Positions 1 to 6,041 of a stretch of 6,041 nt of DNA are shown here, in pieces. Source of the DNA: Cyclobacteriaceae bacterium (GTDB taxonomy: Bacteria > Bacteroidota > Bacteroidia > Cytophagales > Cyclobacteriaceae); the NCBI GenBank assembly GCA_025455225.1, contig JALOMY010000212.1, positions 1 to 6,041 of the forward strand. Reading direction: 5' to 3'. Under the pieces are notes generated by a model. The model ran no database searches. It had not been told where the DNA came from and worked only from the letters and a program-made list of their open reading frames with translations. Position 1 is the first letter of the stretch; the number at the start of each line of letters is the position of its first letter. A program made the position numbers and the translations under genes.

Positions 1-1
1 T

Positions 2-355
2 GGCGCTTTAGCTTCTATAGTTGCAATGAAAAGTGGCGAAGAAGCGGAAGATGTTGTAGAAAACATCAGTGGTGTAACTGAGAATTATATTGAGAGCCAT
101 GAAGAGTCAGCAGAAGTATTTTCAATTCTTACTTATATTTTGGGAGGACTTTCATTGCTTGGTTTGTGGACAAACTTCAAAAAGAAATCAATAACTAATG
201 TGACAGGAATTGCTGTCTTAGTTTTTTCATTTGGGGTAGTATATTTTGGATTGGAGACAGGAACAACAGGAGGAGAAATACGACACACTGAAATAAGAGC
301 CAACAGTCAAGCTCCTGCAACAAATGACAAAAATGAAACCGATGATGACGATTAG
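2..355 (+). CDS. DUF2231-like small integral membrane protein, 5'-truncated by window edge
   Basis: The reading frame is open from the first complete codon at base 2 to the TAG at 353-355, giving 117 residues. The true start lies outside the window. An internal ATG at 26 is unlikely to be the start, because the preceding codons (GALASIVA) read like the end of a membrane helix that continues into the conserved-looking GEEAEDVVE segment. Two further hydrophobic helices follow, at about residues 40-57 and 65-84 of the visible part. After them come a TGTTGGEIRHTEIR motif and a polar tail ending in four aspartates. The order helix, acidic GEEAE loop with a downstream SHEE, helix pair, TG-GGE motif resembles DUF2231 membrane proteins, whose function is poorly defined. 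The family assignment is from memory of the pattern, not a search. The gene is AT-rich (about 37% GC by hand count over bases 1-360), lower than the genes to its right. It converges with the WYL regulator. Confidence 0.72.
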   Translation, partial: GALASIVAMKSGEEAEDVVENISGVTENYIESHEESAEVFSILTYILGGLSLLGLWTNFKKKSITNVTGIAVLVFSFGVVYFGLETGTTGGEIRHTEIRANSQAPATNDKNETDDDD

Positions 356-384
356 AATTACCAGTATAAGTTCTTCGTCATCAT
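342..384 (+). terminator. Hairpin spanning the end of the membrane-protein gene; possible terminator
   Basis: ATGATGACGA (342-351) and TCGTCATCAT (375-384) form a perfect 10-bp inverted repeat. Inside it, GAATTA (355-360) can pair with TAAGTTC (367-373) with one bulged G, leaving a 6-base loop. The left arm lies in the codons for the terminal aspartates, and the stop codon lies within the hairpin. No T-run follows the right arm, so it is not a classical rho-independent terminator. It may still terminate transcription or protect the mRNA 3' end in this convergent gap. The pairing is seen directly; the role is inferred. Confidence 0.4.
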
Positions 385-495
385 ATGCAAGAGTGTTTCG
401 AGTTAATCGAATTGAGGTTGTTATTAATGTAGGCTGCTCATGCAGGTTTTTGAATTACAGAATCAGCTAAGTTATCCAATACGGGAAATGATTGG
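356..495. other. Convergent intergenic gap
   Basis: These 140 AT-rich bases separate the 3' ends of the + strand membrane protein and the - strand WYL regulator. Besides the right half of the 342-384 hairpin they hold a short CTGC/GCAG stem (434-445) followed by a five-T run at 447-451, which is a weak candidate + strand terminator. A 5-bp CCAAT/ATTGG inverted repeat (476-495) sits directly after the regulator's stop codon. I recognise no gene or RNA here. Confidence 0.5.
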
Positions 496-1379
496 TCAAA
501 TCAGTTTCTGTTGCTTCATCTTATCCTTAATAAAATTTTTAAATTCAGTTGGACCTAAAACCGTTATCTCATCCGCAAGCCCCATAACAAACCGGCCCAC
601 TCCTTTAAAGTGAAGGACAGGGCCATTGAAGAGATAACTTTTACTGTCTTCGTTTTCTTCTTTCTCCAGGTAAGGTTGGGAAAGCGGAAATTCTTCGCGC
701 ATCAAAACATACGCCCGCATGCTTAACCGAAGCGTTACCCAGATTTCCTTGCGCCCGCTGATTCCAAAAATATCCGAAGCTTGCTGAATTTATAGGGCTT
801 GTCGAGAATCACCACATCCCCAATGCGTTCCAGCTTGAAATATTTGCATTGCTTGTCTTTGGTATCTAACGCCAGAACCGACTGAAAGCCTTCACCAAAC
901 TGAAAGGGCTCCACCAACCGGTCATTGATTTCCTGGCTGTTGGCGGAATGATAATTTTTTAAAACCACTTGGCTTTTCTGTTCCACAGCTTCCGAAAGCT
1001 TACGGAACATTTTGGCAACCCGGAGTTTTAGAAATTGTTCGGGAACATCTTTCGCCTCAGAATGAAAAGCCAGTTTCTTTAACAATGGCCCACGCAATGG
1101 ATGGCCGCTGGCCCCGCTTTGAATCAGTTGGCGTAATATGCTCACCTCTTCCAGGGTAAACCGGCTTTCCGGATCTTCACCTTCTTCGCGGTGAACAAAA
1201 TACCGGCCGTGAAAGTCCTGGTCTATAATAAATCCGATTTCTTCCAGCAGGCGAAAATACCGGTAGATCGTGCGGGTGGTTGTATCCAGTTGCTGGGCCA
1301 GCTGATCAATGGTTCGTCCGCCACCTTTCAACAACCCGATCAGTTGGAACACCCGTAATATTTTTGCTTGAGGAATCAT
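496..1379 (-). pseudogene. WYL-domain transcriptional regulator (HTH-WYL-WCX), split by one frameshift
   Basis: The first piece runs from ATG at 1379 to a TAA at 735-737 (214 codons). The second frame is open from about 789 to the TGA at 496-498. Joining them by a -1 shift near 780 gives about 294 residues, a normal length for this family. Residues 1-60 form a DeoR/HTH_11-type winged helix, with the recognition helix in TTTRTIYRYFRLLEE (33-47). A WYL domain follows at about 125-200, with VEPFQF (156-161) and FKLERIGDVVIL (181-192). The strand that usually carries W-Y-L reads FQSVLAL here. The second frame supplies SDIFGISGR, the LRLSMRAYVLMREEFPL segment and the C-terminal WCX end (VMGLADEITVLGPTEF). 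The family binds DNA as a dimer and senses ligands, often nucleic acid or nucleotide, through WYL. The gene lies 26 bp after the patatin stop on the same strand, so the two are probably co-transcribed. Without correction, the product keeps its HTH and most of WYL but loses WCX. Sequencing error or true inactivation cannot be told apart here. Confidence 0.85.
735..789 (-). other. Frameshift interval in the WYL regulator
   Basis: The two coding frames overlap only between 789, after a TAA in the second frame, and 735, the TAA ending the first frame. One base is missing (or two are extra) somewhere in this span. Restoring a base near 780 gives KPYKFSK followed by ASDIFGISGR, which fits the family pattern best. 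Restoring one A in the A5 run at 766-770 (+ strand) is the simplest homopolymer-slip explanation and gives KLRIFFGISGR. I see no canonical X-XXY-YYZ slippery heptamer, so programmed frameshifting is not favoured. Confidence 0.75.
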
Positions 1380-1405
1380 GGCCGCAAAGTAATTAACCGT
1401 TCAAG

Positions 1406-3685
1406 TTATTTCAGTAACTGCCGCAACTTTTCGAGCTGTTGTACATTCGCTTCAGAATAAATGTTATCCACAATGCCTTGTTTCTCCCGCGCGGTAAGGC
1501 GCCAGCTTAACGAAGCACGTGCATTATTCTGACGAAGGCTGTCGAGCTTGTTCAAAATAGGGGCATAGGATTCGACCTGGTATTGGATGTCAATGCGGTC
1601 GATCGGTTTATGAAACCAGTTCCTGGCAAAGCCCAGGTAAGTATCGTTGCTGATATCCTGAAAGTTTTCAAAATTATTGTATACCGTGCTGATGGGTTGA
1701 GTCAAGGCATCGAGTATTGACTGTCTTTTTCGTTCCCCGATCTGGCCCAGTTTGGGTGAGTCCCGAATGGAGACCACAATAATCCCGGAAGTATTTTCTT
1801 CAATCCATTCTTTAAACGCATAAAGGAAACGCACAGCATCCGATACTCCGAAGTTATCCGATATACCGGCATCCATAATCTGGATGGCGGGTGACGTAGG
1901 GAGAGTGGTATTCGGAGTTATGTAAGGAAAGGTTGCACTCATACGTAGAGCCGAAAGAAACCGTAGTTTTTGCGCACCATGTTCCCTGAACAAGGCCTGG
2001 AAATCAACACCGGCAACTTTCGCCAATTCGTATTCAGGTTCGCTAATGATGATTGAGTTGAGATATGATACCGGATGGGCTGCGATGTACAATTTCCTTC
2101 CATCGTTGATAATAGTGGGCGATAAGATTAATAACGGAATCAATGCCTGGTGTTCAGGTTCATAATATGCTGAGATGGGTTTATCCATCAGGTGCTCCGT
2201 AATCACGTTAAGTTGTTCCTCGAACGTATAGCTTCGGTCGCGGTTATACGATTGCCCCGCGTAGTCAAACTTGTTAAAGCCCACAAACAGATCGTTAGCC
2301 AGTAAACTGAAGATGAGAGGGTTCAGGTTATCCGAAGAAAGACTGTACCGGTGTTTCAACGCATATGGATTCATGCCTTCACCCAACTTTTGCCGTAACT
2401 TTAATTCACGGAAAAAGCTGGCTCCGATCAATCCACCCGAGGCTCCTGAGATCATGATGCTGTTCTCAAAGAGTTTTCCCTGCGTTATGCTGTCGGCTAT
2501 CTGAAGGGCTGTCAGTGTCCACAATGCTGCTCGTTTACCGCCACCGCTGGTGCACAGAAAAACCATCTTCGGTTTTTCATTTTCCGGGAATTTCTTTCTC
2601 CAGTTTTCTAATAAAACCATTGAATTCCGGAGGTCGTTTTGAATTACTGCCGGATCGTTCAGATTATTCAGGCTTTCGTTAGTATAAACAGCCGGTTCGG
2701 TTGAATAGGATAAACCAAATGCCTCATATTGCTTGGAAAAGAAATCCTTGCTGGCCAGAAAATTTAAACCGATGAAGATGATAATGGCAACCGTTGCTGA
2801 CCAGCCTCCGAACCAGTAACTCAATGCACCGGCAAGCATGACAAACAACGTGAGAAAAATTATAGCACTGGCGGCAGCCGGCAATTGAAAAACAGGGTAG
2901 TCCTTAAATAAACCCAACGTAAGAATTAAAGCGATGATAAACAGTTGTATCATCACCAGGTTAAGATGGTTTTGGTCGAAAACCTGGATGATGGTGCTGC
3001 GGTCGTAAAAGCTGCTGTCTTCCACTTTTCTGAACCGGAAATTATAGTCTAGGTAATTGTCTACGCGTACCTGGCGTTTACGCGCAATATCGAGTTTGCG
3101 CATGGCGCTGGCTCGTGTTACCTGTACGCTTTCTTTCAGTTTCTCATCAATGCGGCAAACCACATATTTGAAAATGTCTTTATTGGTAAACCAGAAGTAC
3201 ACAAAGAAGATAACCGTGGTCAGGATAAATCCCGTCAACAGTCCGGCCAGATTCCAGAATAATTCCATCCGGGTAGTGTACTGGTTGTTGATCTGAAAGC
3301 TGAGAATGTAATAGAGGTATGTTCCCAGGAAGGTTACAGGAATTATACTGTTGTTGAGGGCGAATTTGGTAAAGGGTCGCGACAAGGCGCCAACGAACGT
3401 AAACCGGTGCCCGTCAATAATATAGCACGTGATGTGAAAAGCAACTGTAAATCCGGCAAGTACATTTCCAATAATAAAGAAACTGGTAAAGTTGATTTCA
3501 TTCAGGTATTCCGGATCAAGGAATAAATACGGAATACCCAGGTATTGTCCGAAGTTCCCGGTGATCATCGCGAACAAAATAATCCAGCAAAGAACCAAAA
3601 CGTGGTTTCGTTTAATGTTATTAAATAATAATTGAACCGGGAAGGAATAGATTAAGGCGGTAAGTACGGAGTAGAGTCTTAGCAT
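1406..3685 (-). CDS. Membrane-anchored patatin-like phospholipase, 759 aa
   Basis: The N-terminal half (residues 1-312) is membrane-embedded. Hydrophobic segments lie at about 30-45, 67-91, 112-131, 144-168, 241-261, 271-290 and 296-312, with a long basic stretch (about 169-240) between the fourth and fifth. The C-terminal half is a patatin/RssA-like hydrolase. It has a glycine-rich oxyanion motif SGGGKR (380-385), a nucleophile elbow GASGG (414-418) with Ser416, a conserved-looking SALRMSATFPY segment (578-588) and the catalytic Asp605 in DAG (605-607). Patatins use this Ser-Asp dyad to hydrolyse acyl esters of phospholipids or other lipids; the substrate here is unknown. The usual Asp motif is DG[GA], so DAG is a variant. 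The chosen start at 3685 is the first ATG before the hydrophobic region; no Shine-Dalgarno is visible, as is common in Bacteroidetes. There is no signal peptide. The gene is probably the first of a two-gene operon with the WYL regulator and is divergent from the helicase. The patatin assignment is firm; the role is open. Confidence 0.9.
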   Translation of the reverse strand: MLRLYSVLTALIYSFPVQLLFNNIKRNHVLVLCWIILFAMITGNFGQYLGIPYLFLDPEYLNEINFTSFFIIGNVLAGFTVAFHITCYIIDGHRFTFVGALSRPFTKFALNNSIIPVTFLGTYLYYILSFQINNQYTTRMELFWNLAGLLTGFILTTVIFFVYFWFTNKDIFKYVVCRIDEKLKESVQVTRASAMRKLDIARKRQVRVDNYLDYNFRFRKVEDSSFYDRSTIIQVFDQNHLNLVMIQLFIIALILTLGLFKDYPVFQLPAAASAIIFLTLFVMLAGALSYWFGGWSATVAIIIFIGLNFLASKDFFSKQYEAFGLSYSTEPAVYTNESLNNLNDPAVIQNDLRNSMVLLENWRKKFPENEKPKMVFLCTSGGGKRAALWTLTALQIADSITQGKLFENSIMISGASGGLIGASFFRELKLRQKLGEGMNPYALKHRYSLSSDNLNPLIFSLLANDLFVGFNKFDYAGQSYNRDRSYTFEEQLNVITEHLMDKPISAYYEPEHQALIPLLILSPTIINDGRKLYIAAHPVSYLNSIIISEPEYELAKVAGVDFQALFREHGAQKLRFLSALRMSATFPYITPNTTLPTSPAIQIMDAGISDNFGVSDAVRFLYAFKEWIEENTSGIIVVSIRDSPKLGQIGERKRQSILDALTQPISTVYNNFENFQDISNDTYLGFARNWFHKPIDRIDIQYQVESYAPILNKLDSLRQNNARASLSWRLTAREKQGIVDNIYSEANVQQLEKLRQLLK

Positions 3686-3697
3686 ACTGAATTATCC

Positions 3698-3715
3698 AAA
3701 AAGATACTACTTTTT
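3698..3715. promoter_or_regulatory. AAAAAG-N6-CTTTTT dyad with back-to-back -7-like elements
   Basis: A perfect 6-bp inverted repeat (3698-3703 and 3710-3715) lies 13 bp upstream of the patatin start codon. On each strand it contains a near match to the Bacteroidetes -7 element TAnnTTTG: TACTTTTT at 3708-3715 on +, and TATCTTTT at 3706-3699 on -. No well-spaced -33 TTG was found for either. The nearest on the - strand is 28 bp from its -7 element, which is too far. It is a weak promoter candidate, and the repeat is of low complexity. Confidence 0.25.
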
Positions 3716-3730
3716 CCAGATTCTGAATAC

Positions 3731-3743
3731 CCTTCAATGAAGG
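3731..3743. promoter_or_regulatory. 13-bp palindrome CCTTCA-A-TGAAGG, candidate operator
   Basis: This is a perfect palindrome with 6-bp arms around a central A. It lies near the middle of the 116-bp region between the divergent patatin and helicase starts, 45 bp from one start codon and 58 bp from the other. This is where a dimeric regulator controlling one or both genes would bind, and the linked WYL regulator is the obvious candidate. A 6+6 palindrome can occur by chance at this length at the few-percent level, so the operator role is only inferred. Confidence 0.3.
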
Positions 3744-3801
3744 ATGGTCACAAGCTGTCAAATCCCTTTTCTTTCTTGCCAGCATTCCGTTACTTGTGCT
3801 G

Positions 3802-6041
3802 ATGTCTGAAAAAACCTTTACCATCTACCGCAGTTCGGCCGGCAGCGGTAAAACCCGAACGCTTGCGAAAGAATATCTGAAGCTGGCCCTTCAAAGCCGG
3901 TCGGATTATTTCAGGCATATCCTGGCGGTAACGTTTACCAACAAAGCAACCCAGGAAATGAAGGAACGCATCCTTCATTATCTCAATGCATTTGTCCAGG
4001 GAAAGGAAGAAAAGCTAGCCGGTGAACTGAAGCAGGAATTGAATCTCGATGATCAGGACTTTATTCAAAACTGCTATGAAATTCGAAGTTTGATACTGCA
4101 CCGATATTCCCAGTTTTCCATCAGCACCATCGATGCATTTTTTCAAAAGGTGATTCGGTCGTTCACCCGTGAGGCGGGACTGGCCGGTGATTTCAGGCTC
4201 GAAACCGATCCGGATAGCGTGCTCGAAGATGTAATCGATTTGCTGGTGGCCGATCTGGGCAAAGACCCGGAGATGACCCGCTGGATGGTGGATTTTTCAT
4301 TCGCCAGTTTGGAAAATGATCGTGGCTGGGATGTACGCAGGTCGCTTATGGAATTTGCCAGGCAGGTTTTCAGGGAAGAGTATAAGTTGATTGAACAGGA
4401 ACTGGTAAGGGTTACCTCACAACCGGATTTTTTCAAAACATTGTTGAACCAACTTCGAAAAGAGCAGCAGACGTTTATCCACTCCGTGCGGGAGAAATTC
4501 CGCGAAGGGTATGCACTGATTCAATCGCATAGTCTGGAAAAATCAGATTTTTGGAACGGTGCAGGTTATACATTTTTTGAGAAATATAAGGACATCAAAA
4601 AGGTTAGTGATTTTGAAAAACCGGGTGTTCGGATAATGAATGATCTGGCTTCTGTTGATAAATGGCCAAAGAAAGACAGCGATAGAAAGGAAGAAATCAC
4701 TGCATTGGCATTGAAGAAATTAATGCCGCTGCGGGAAGAGATTCTGGATTACCGTGAGAAAAAATATGCCTCTGCCTTGTCGGCCGAAGTGGTGATCGAA
4801 AATTTTTATGCTTTTGGTTTGCTGGCTGATATCTCGCGTAAGCTCATGGAATACAAGGCAGCCAACAACCTGATGTTGCTGGCCGATGCCCCGGTGTTTC
4901 TGAACGGATTGATTGGCGAAAGCGAAACTCCATTTATCTATGAAAAGGTGGGCTCGTTTTACCGTCACTATCTTATTGACGAGTTTCAGGATACTTCGGG
5001 CATGCAGTGGAAGAATTTTTATCCGCTGGTAACCAACAGCCTCGATTCCGGTTACCGCAGCCTGGTGGTGGGTGATGTTAAACAGGCCATTTACCGCTGG
5101 CGTGGTGGTGATCTCAAATTGTTGCAACAGCAGATTGCCGGGCATATTGGAAGTAAACGTGTTGCCGTAGAGAACCTCCCGGAAAATTTCCGCAGCCTGA
5201 AAAGCATAGTTGAATTCAATAATCATTTTTTTAAAGAAGCCTCCCGCCAGGTAGCTGCGATTACTTCCGGTACCCTGGCTGACGATGTCTATCAGGATGT
5301 TCAGCAAAAAACCGGCAAGACAGAGGAAGGCATTGTTGACGTACGTTTTCTTGAGAATGACTCCCGAAGCGAAACGAATTTTGAAAAGCTGGCCCTTCAG
5401 GAACTCACCCGGCAATTGGAATATCTTCAGCATCAACGTGTGCCCCTGCGCGATATCGCGATCCTGGTTCGCAGCAACCGCGATGGGCAGAAGATTGTCG
5501 CTCATTTGCTGGAGTACAAATATTCGGAAGAAGCAAAACCAGGTTTGTTGTATGATGTAATCTCGAATGAATCGCTTCGTCTGGATGGCAGTGCCTCCGT
5601 CAGTTTACTGCTGGCTGCCCTGCGCTTTCTCCATAATCCGAATGATGCCATTGCCCGTGCTGAGTTGGCTTTTGAATATCATCGCCTGAGGCGCACAGTT
5701 GAACCGGTCGGCAGTGAGGTATTCAGCATCACCAATCTGGAAAGGCTGAAAAAACTAATACCTGCTGTACTCGTTAAGGAACGTGCTTCACTAAAAAAGT
5801 TGTCGCTGTTCGAACTGACAGAAACGCTCATAAGTTTGCTCGACATTAATAAGCAGGAAGGTGAGTTACCCTATGTGATGGCCTTCCAGGAACTGGTGCT
5901 GAACTTCTTTACCCGTGAACGTAACGACCTTGAGGCTTTCCTGCAATGGTGGGAAGAACATGCAGGCACGGATAAGACATCGTTGAAATCTTCCGGATCG
6001 GTAAATGCCGCGCAAATCATAACCATCCATAAATCCAAGGG
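3802..6041 (+). CDS. UvrD/REP-family AddA/RecB-like DNA helicase, 3'-truncated by window edge
   Basis: The frame is open from ATG 3802 to the window end (746 full codons plus two bases). It begins MSEKTFTIYRSSAGSGKT, and the nearest in-frame stop upstream is the TGA at 3724. Superfamily 1A helicase motifs appear in order: Walker A SSAGSGKT (11-18, Lys17), motif Ia AVTFTNKATQEMKERI (42-57), the conserved ISTIDAFFQKVIRSF segment (107-121), motif II/Walker B LIDEFQDTS (391-399), motif III VVGDVKQAIYRWRGGD (422-437), motif IV LPENFRS (459-465) and the start of motif V ITIHKSKG at the very edge. A helical insertion of about 270 residues between the ISTIDAF segment and motif II is typical of AddA/RecB rather than short UvrD/Rep/PcrA. 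Such proteins unwind DNA from double-strand ends with ATP and feed it to a nuclease for recombinational repair. Relatives are about 1000-1200 residues long, with a C-terminal PD-(D/E)XK nuclease, so roughly a third is missing from view. The gene is divergent from the patatin. No motif is broken in the visible part. Confidence 0.93.
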   Translation, partial: MSEKTFTIYRSSAGSGKTRTLAKEYLKLALQSRSDYFRHILAVTFTNKATQEMKERILHYLNAFVQGKEEKLAGELKQELNLDDQDFIQNCYEIRSLILHRYSQFSISTIDAFFQKVIRSFTREAGLAGDFRLETDPDSVLEDVIDLLVADLGKDPEMTRWMVDFSFASLENDRGWDVRRSLMEFARQVFREEYKLIEQELVRVTSQPDFFKTLLNQLRKEQQTFIHSVREKFREGYALIQSHSLEKSDFWNGAGYTFFEKYKDIKKVSDFEKPGVRIMNDLASVDKWPKKDSDRKEEITALALKKLMPLREEILDYREKKYASALSAEVVIENFYAFGLLADISRKLMEYKAANNLMLLADAPVFLNGLIGESETPFIYEKVGSFYRHYLIDEFQDTSGMQWKNFYPLVTNSLDSGYRSLVVGDVKQAIYRWRGGDLKLLQQQIAGHIGSKRVAVENLPENFRSLKSIVEFNNHFFKEASRQVAAITSGTLADDVYQDVQQKTGKTEEGIVDVRFLENDSRSETNFEKLALQELTRQLEYLQHQRVPLRDIAILVRSNRDGQKIVAHLLEYKYSEEAKPGLLYDVISNESLRLDGSASVSLLLAALRFLHNPNDAIARAELAFEYHRLRRTVEPVGSEVFSITNLERLKKLIPAVLVKERASLKKLSLFELTETLISLLDINKQEGELPYVMAFQELVLNFFTRERNDLEAFLQWWEEHAGTDKTSLKSSGSVNAAQIITIHKSK

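Noticed and set aside
476..495. CCAAT-N10-ATTGG as a terminator for the WYL gene
   Set aside because: The stem is only 5 bp, AT-rich and not followed by a T-run on the - strand.
496..720. A separate 74-residue gene starting at ATG 720 on the - strand
   Set aside because: Its sequence is the WCX end of the WYL regulator and the same frame is open upstream to 789 with family-like residues, so the ATG is an internal methionine.
735..789. Programmed -1 ribosomal frameshift in the WYL gene
   Set aside because: The shift direction fits, but no canonical slippery heptamer is present; ATTTTTG is only a poor match and there is no obvious downstream stimulatory stem.
1406..3685. A CBASS system with a patatin effector
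   Set aside because: No CD-NTase-type nucleotide cyclase or accessory gene is in the window, and CBASS patatins are usually short and soluble, unlike this 759-residue membrane protein.
3621..3978. Two short - strand open frames around the divergent region
   Set aside because: One overlaps the patatin start and the other is antisense to the Walker A region of the helicase. Neither resembles a protein family.
4720..5505. A 261-residue open frame on the - strand
   Set aside because: It lies wholly antisense to the helicase, across motifs II to IV, and has no recognisable domain; it is a shadow of the real gene.

Overview
The window looks like chromosomal DNA of a Bacteroidetes bacterium, most likely of the Cytophagales type. 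This is judged from protein character (a DUF2231-like protein ending in a TGTTGGEIRHTEIR-type motif, a long multi-spanning patatin, an AddA/RecB-like UvrD helicase), moderate GC content and the lack of clear Shine-Dalgarno sequences. No database search could be run, so the lineage is an inference.

Layout, left to right. (1) The 3' part of a small membrane-protein gene on the + strand (2-355, cut by the left edge). Its last codons form one arm of a hairpin (342-384). (2) A 140-bp convergent gap (356-495). (3) On the - strand, a WYL-family transcriptional regulator (1379 to 496), broken by a single frameshift near 735-789. The two pieces together restore a normal helix-turn-helix + WYL + WCX protein of about 294 residues. 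(4) On the - strand, 26 bp upstream of the regulator and probably in the same operon, a 759-residue membrane-anchored patatin-like phospholipase (3685 to 1406). (5) A 116-bp divergent intergenic region (3686-3801) with two short perfect dyads that could be promoter/operator elements. (6) On the + strand, a UvrD/AddA-type helicase (3802 to beyond 6041). All helicase motifs up to motif V are visible before the window edge cuts it.

How the genes may work together. The helicase probably acts in double-strand break processing, as AddA/RecB does, with a nuclease partner that may lie outside the window. The patatin/WYL pair reads like a lipid hydrolase with a linked ligand-sensing regulator. WYL regulators and patatin hydrolases both occur in phage-defence loci, and AddAB/RecBCD complexes also degrade phage DNA. 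However, no nucleotide cyclase, toxin-antitoxin pair or other defence hallmark is present here, so a defence reading is only a hypothesis. I found no RNA genes, CRISPR arrays, insertion sequences or tRNAs.
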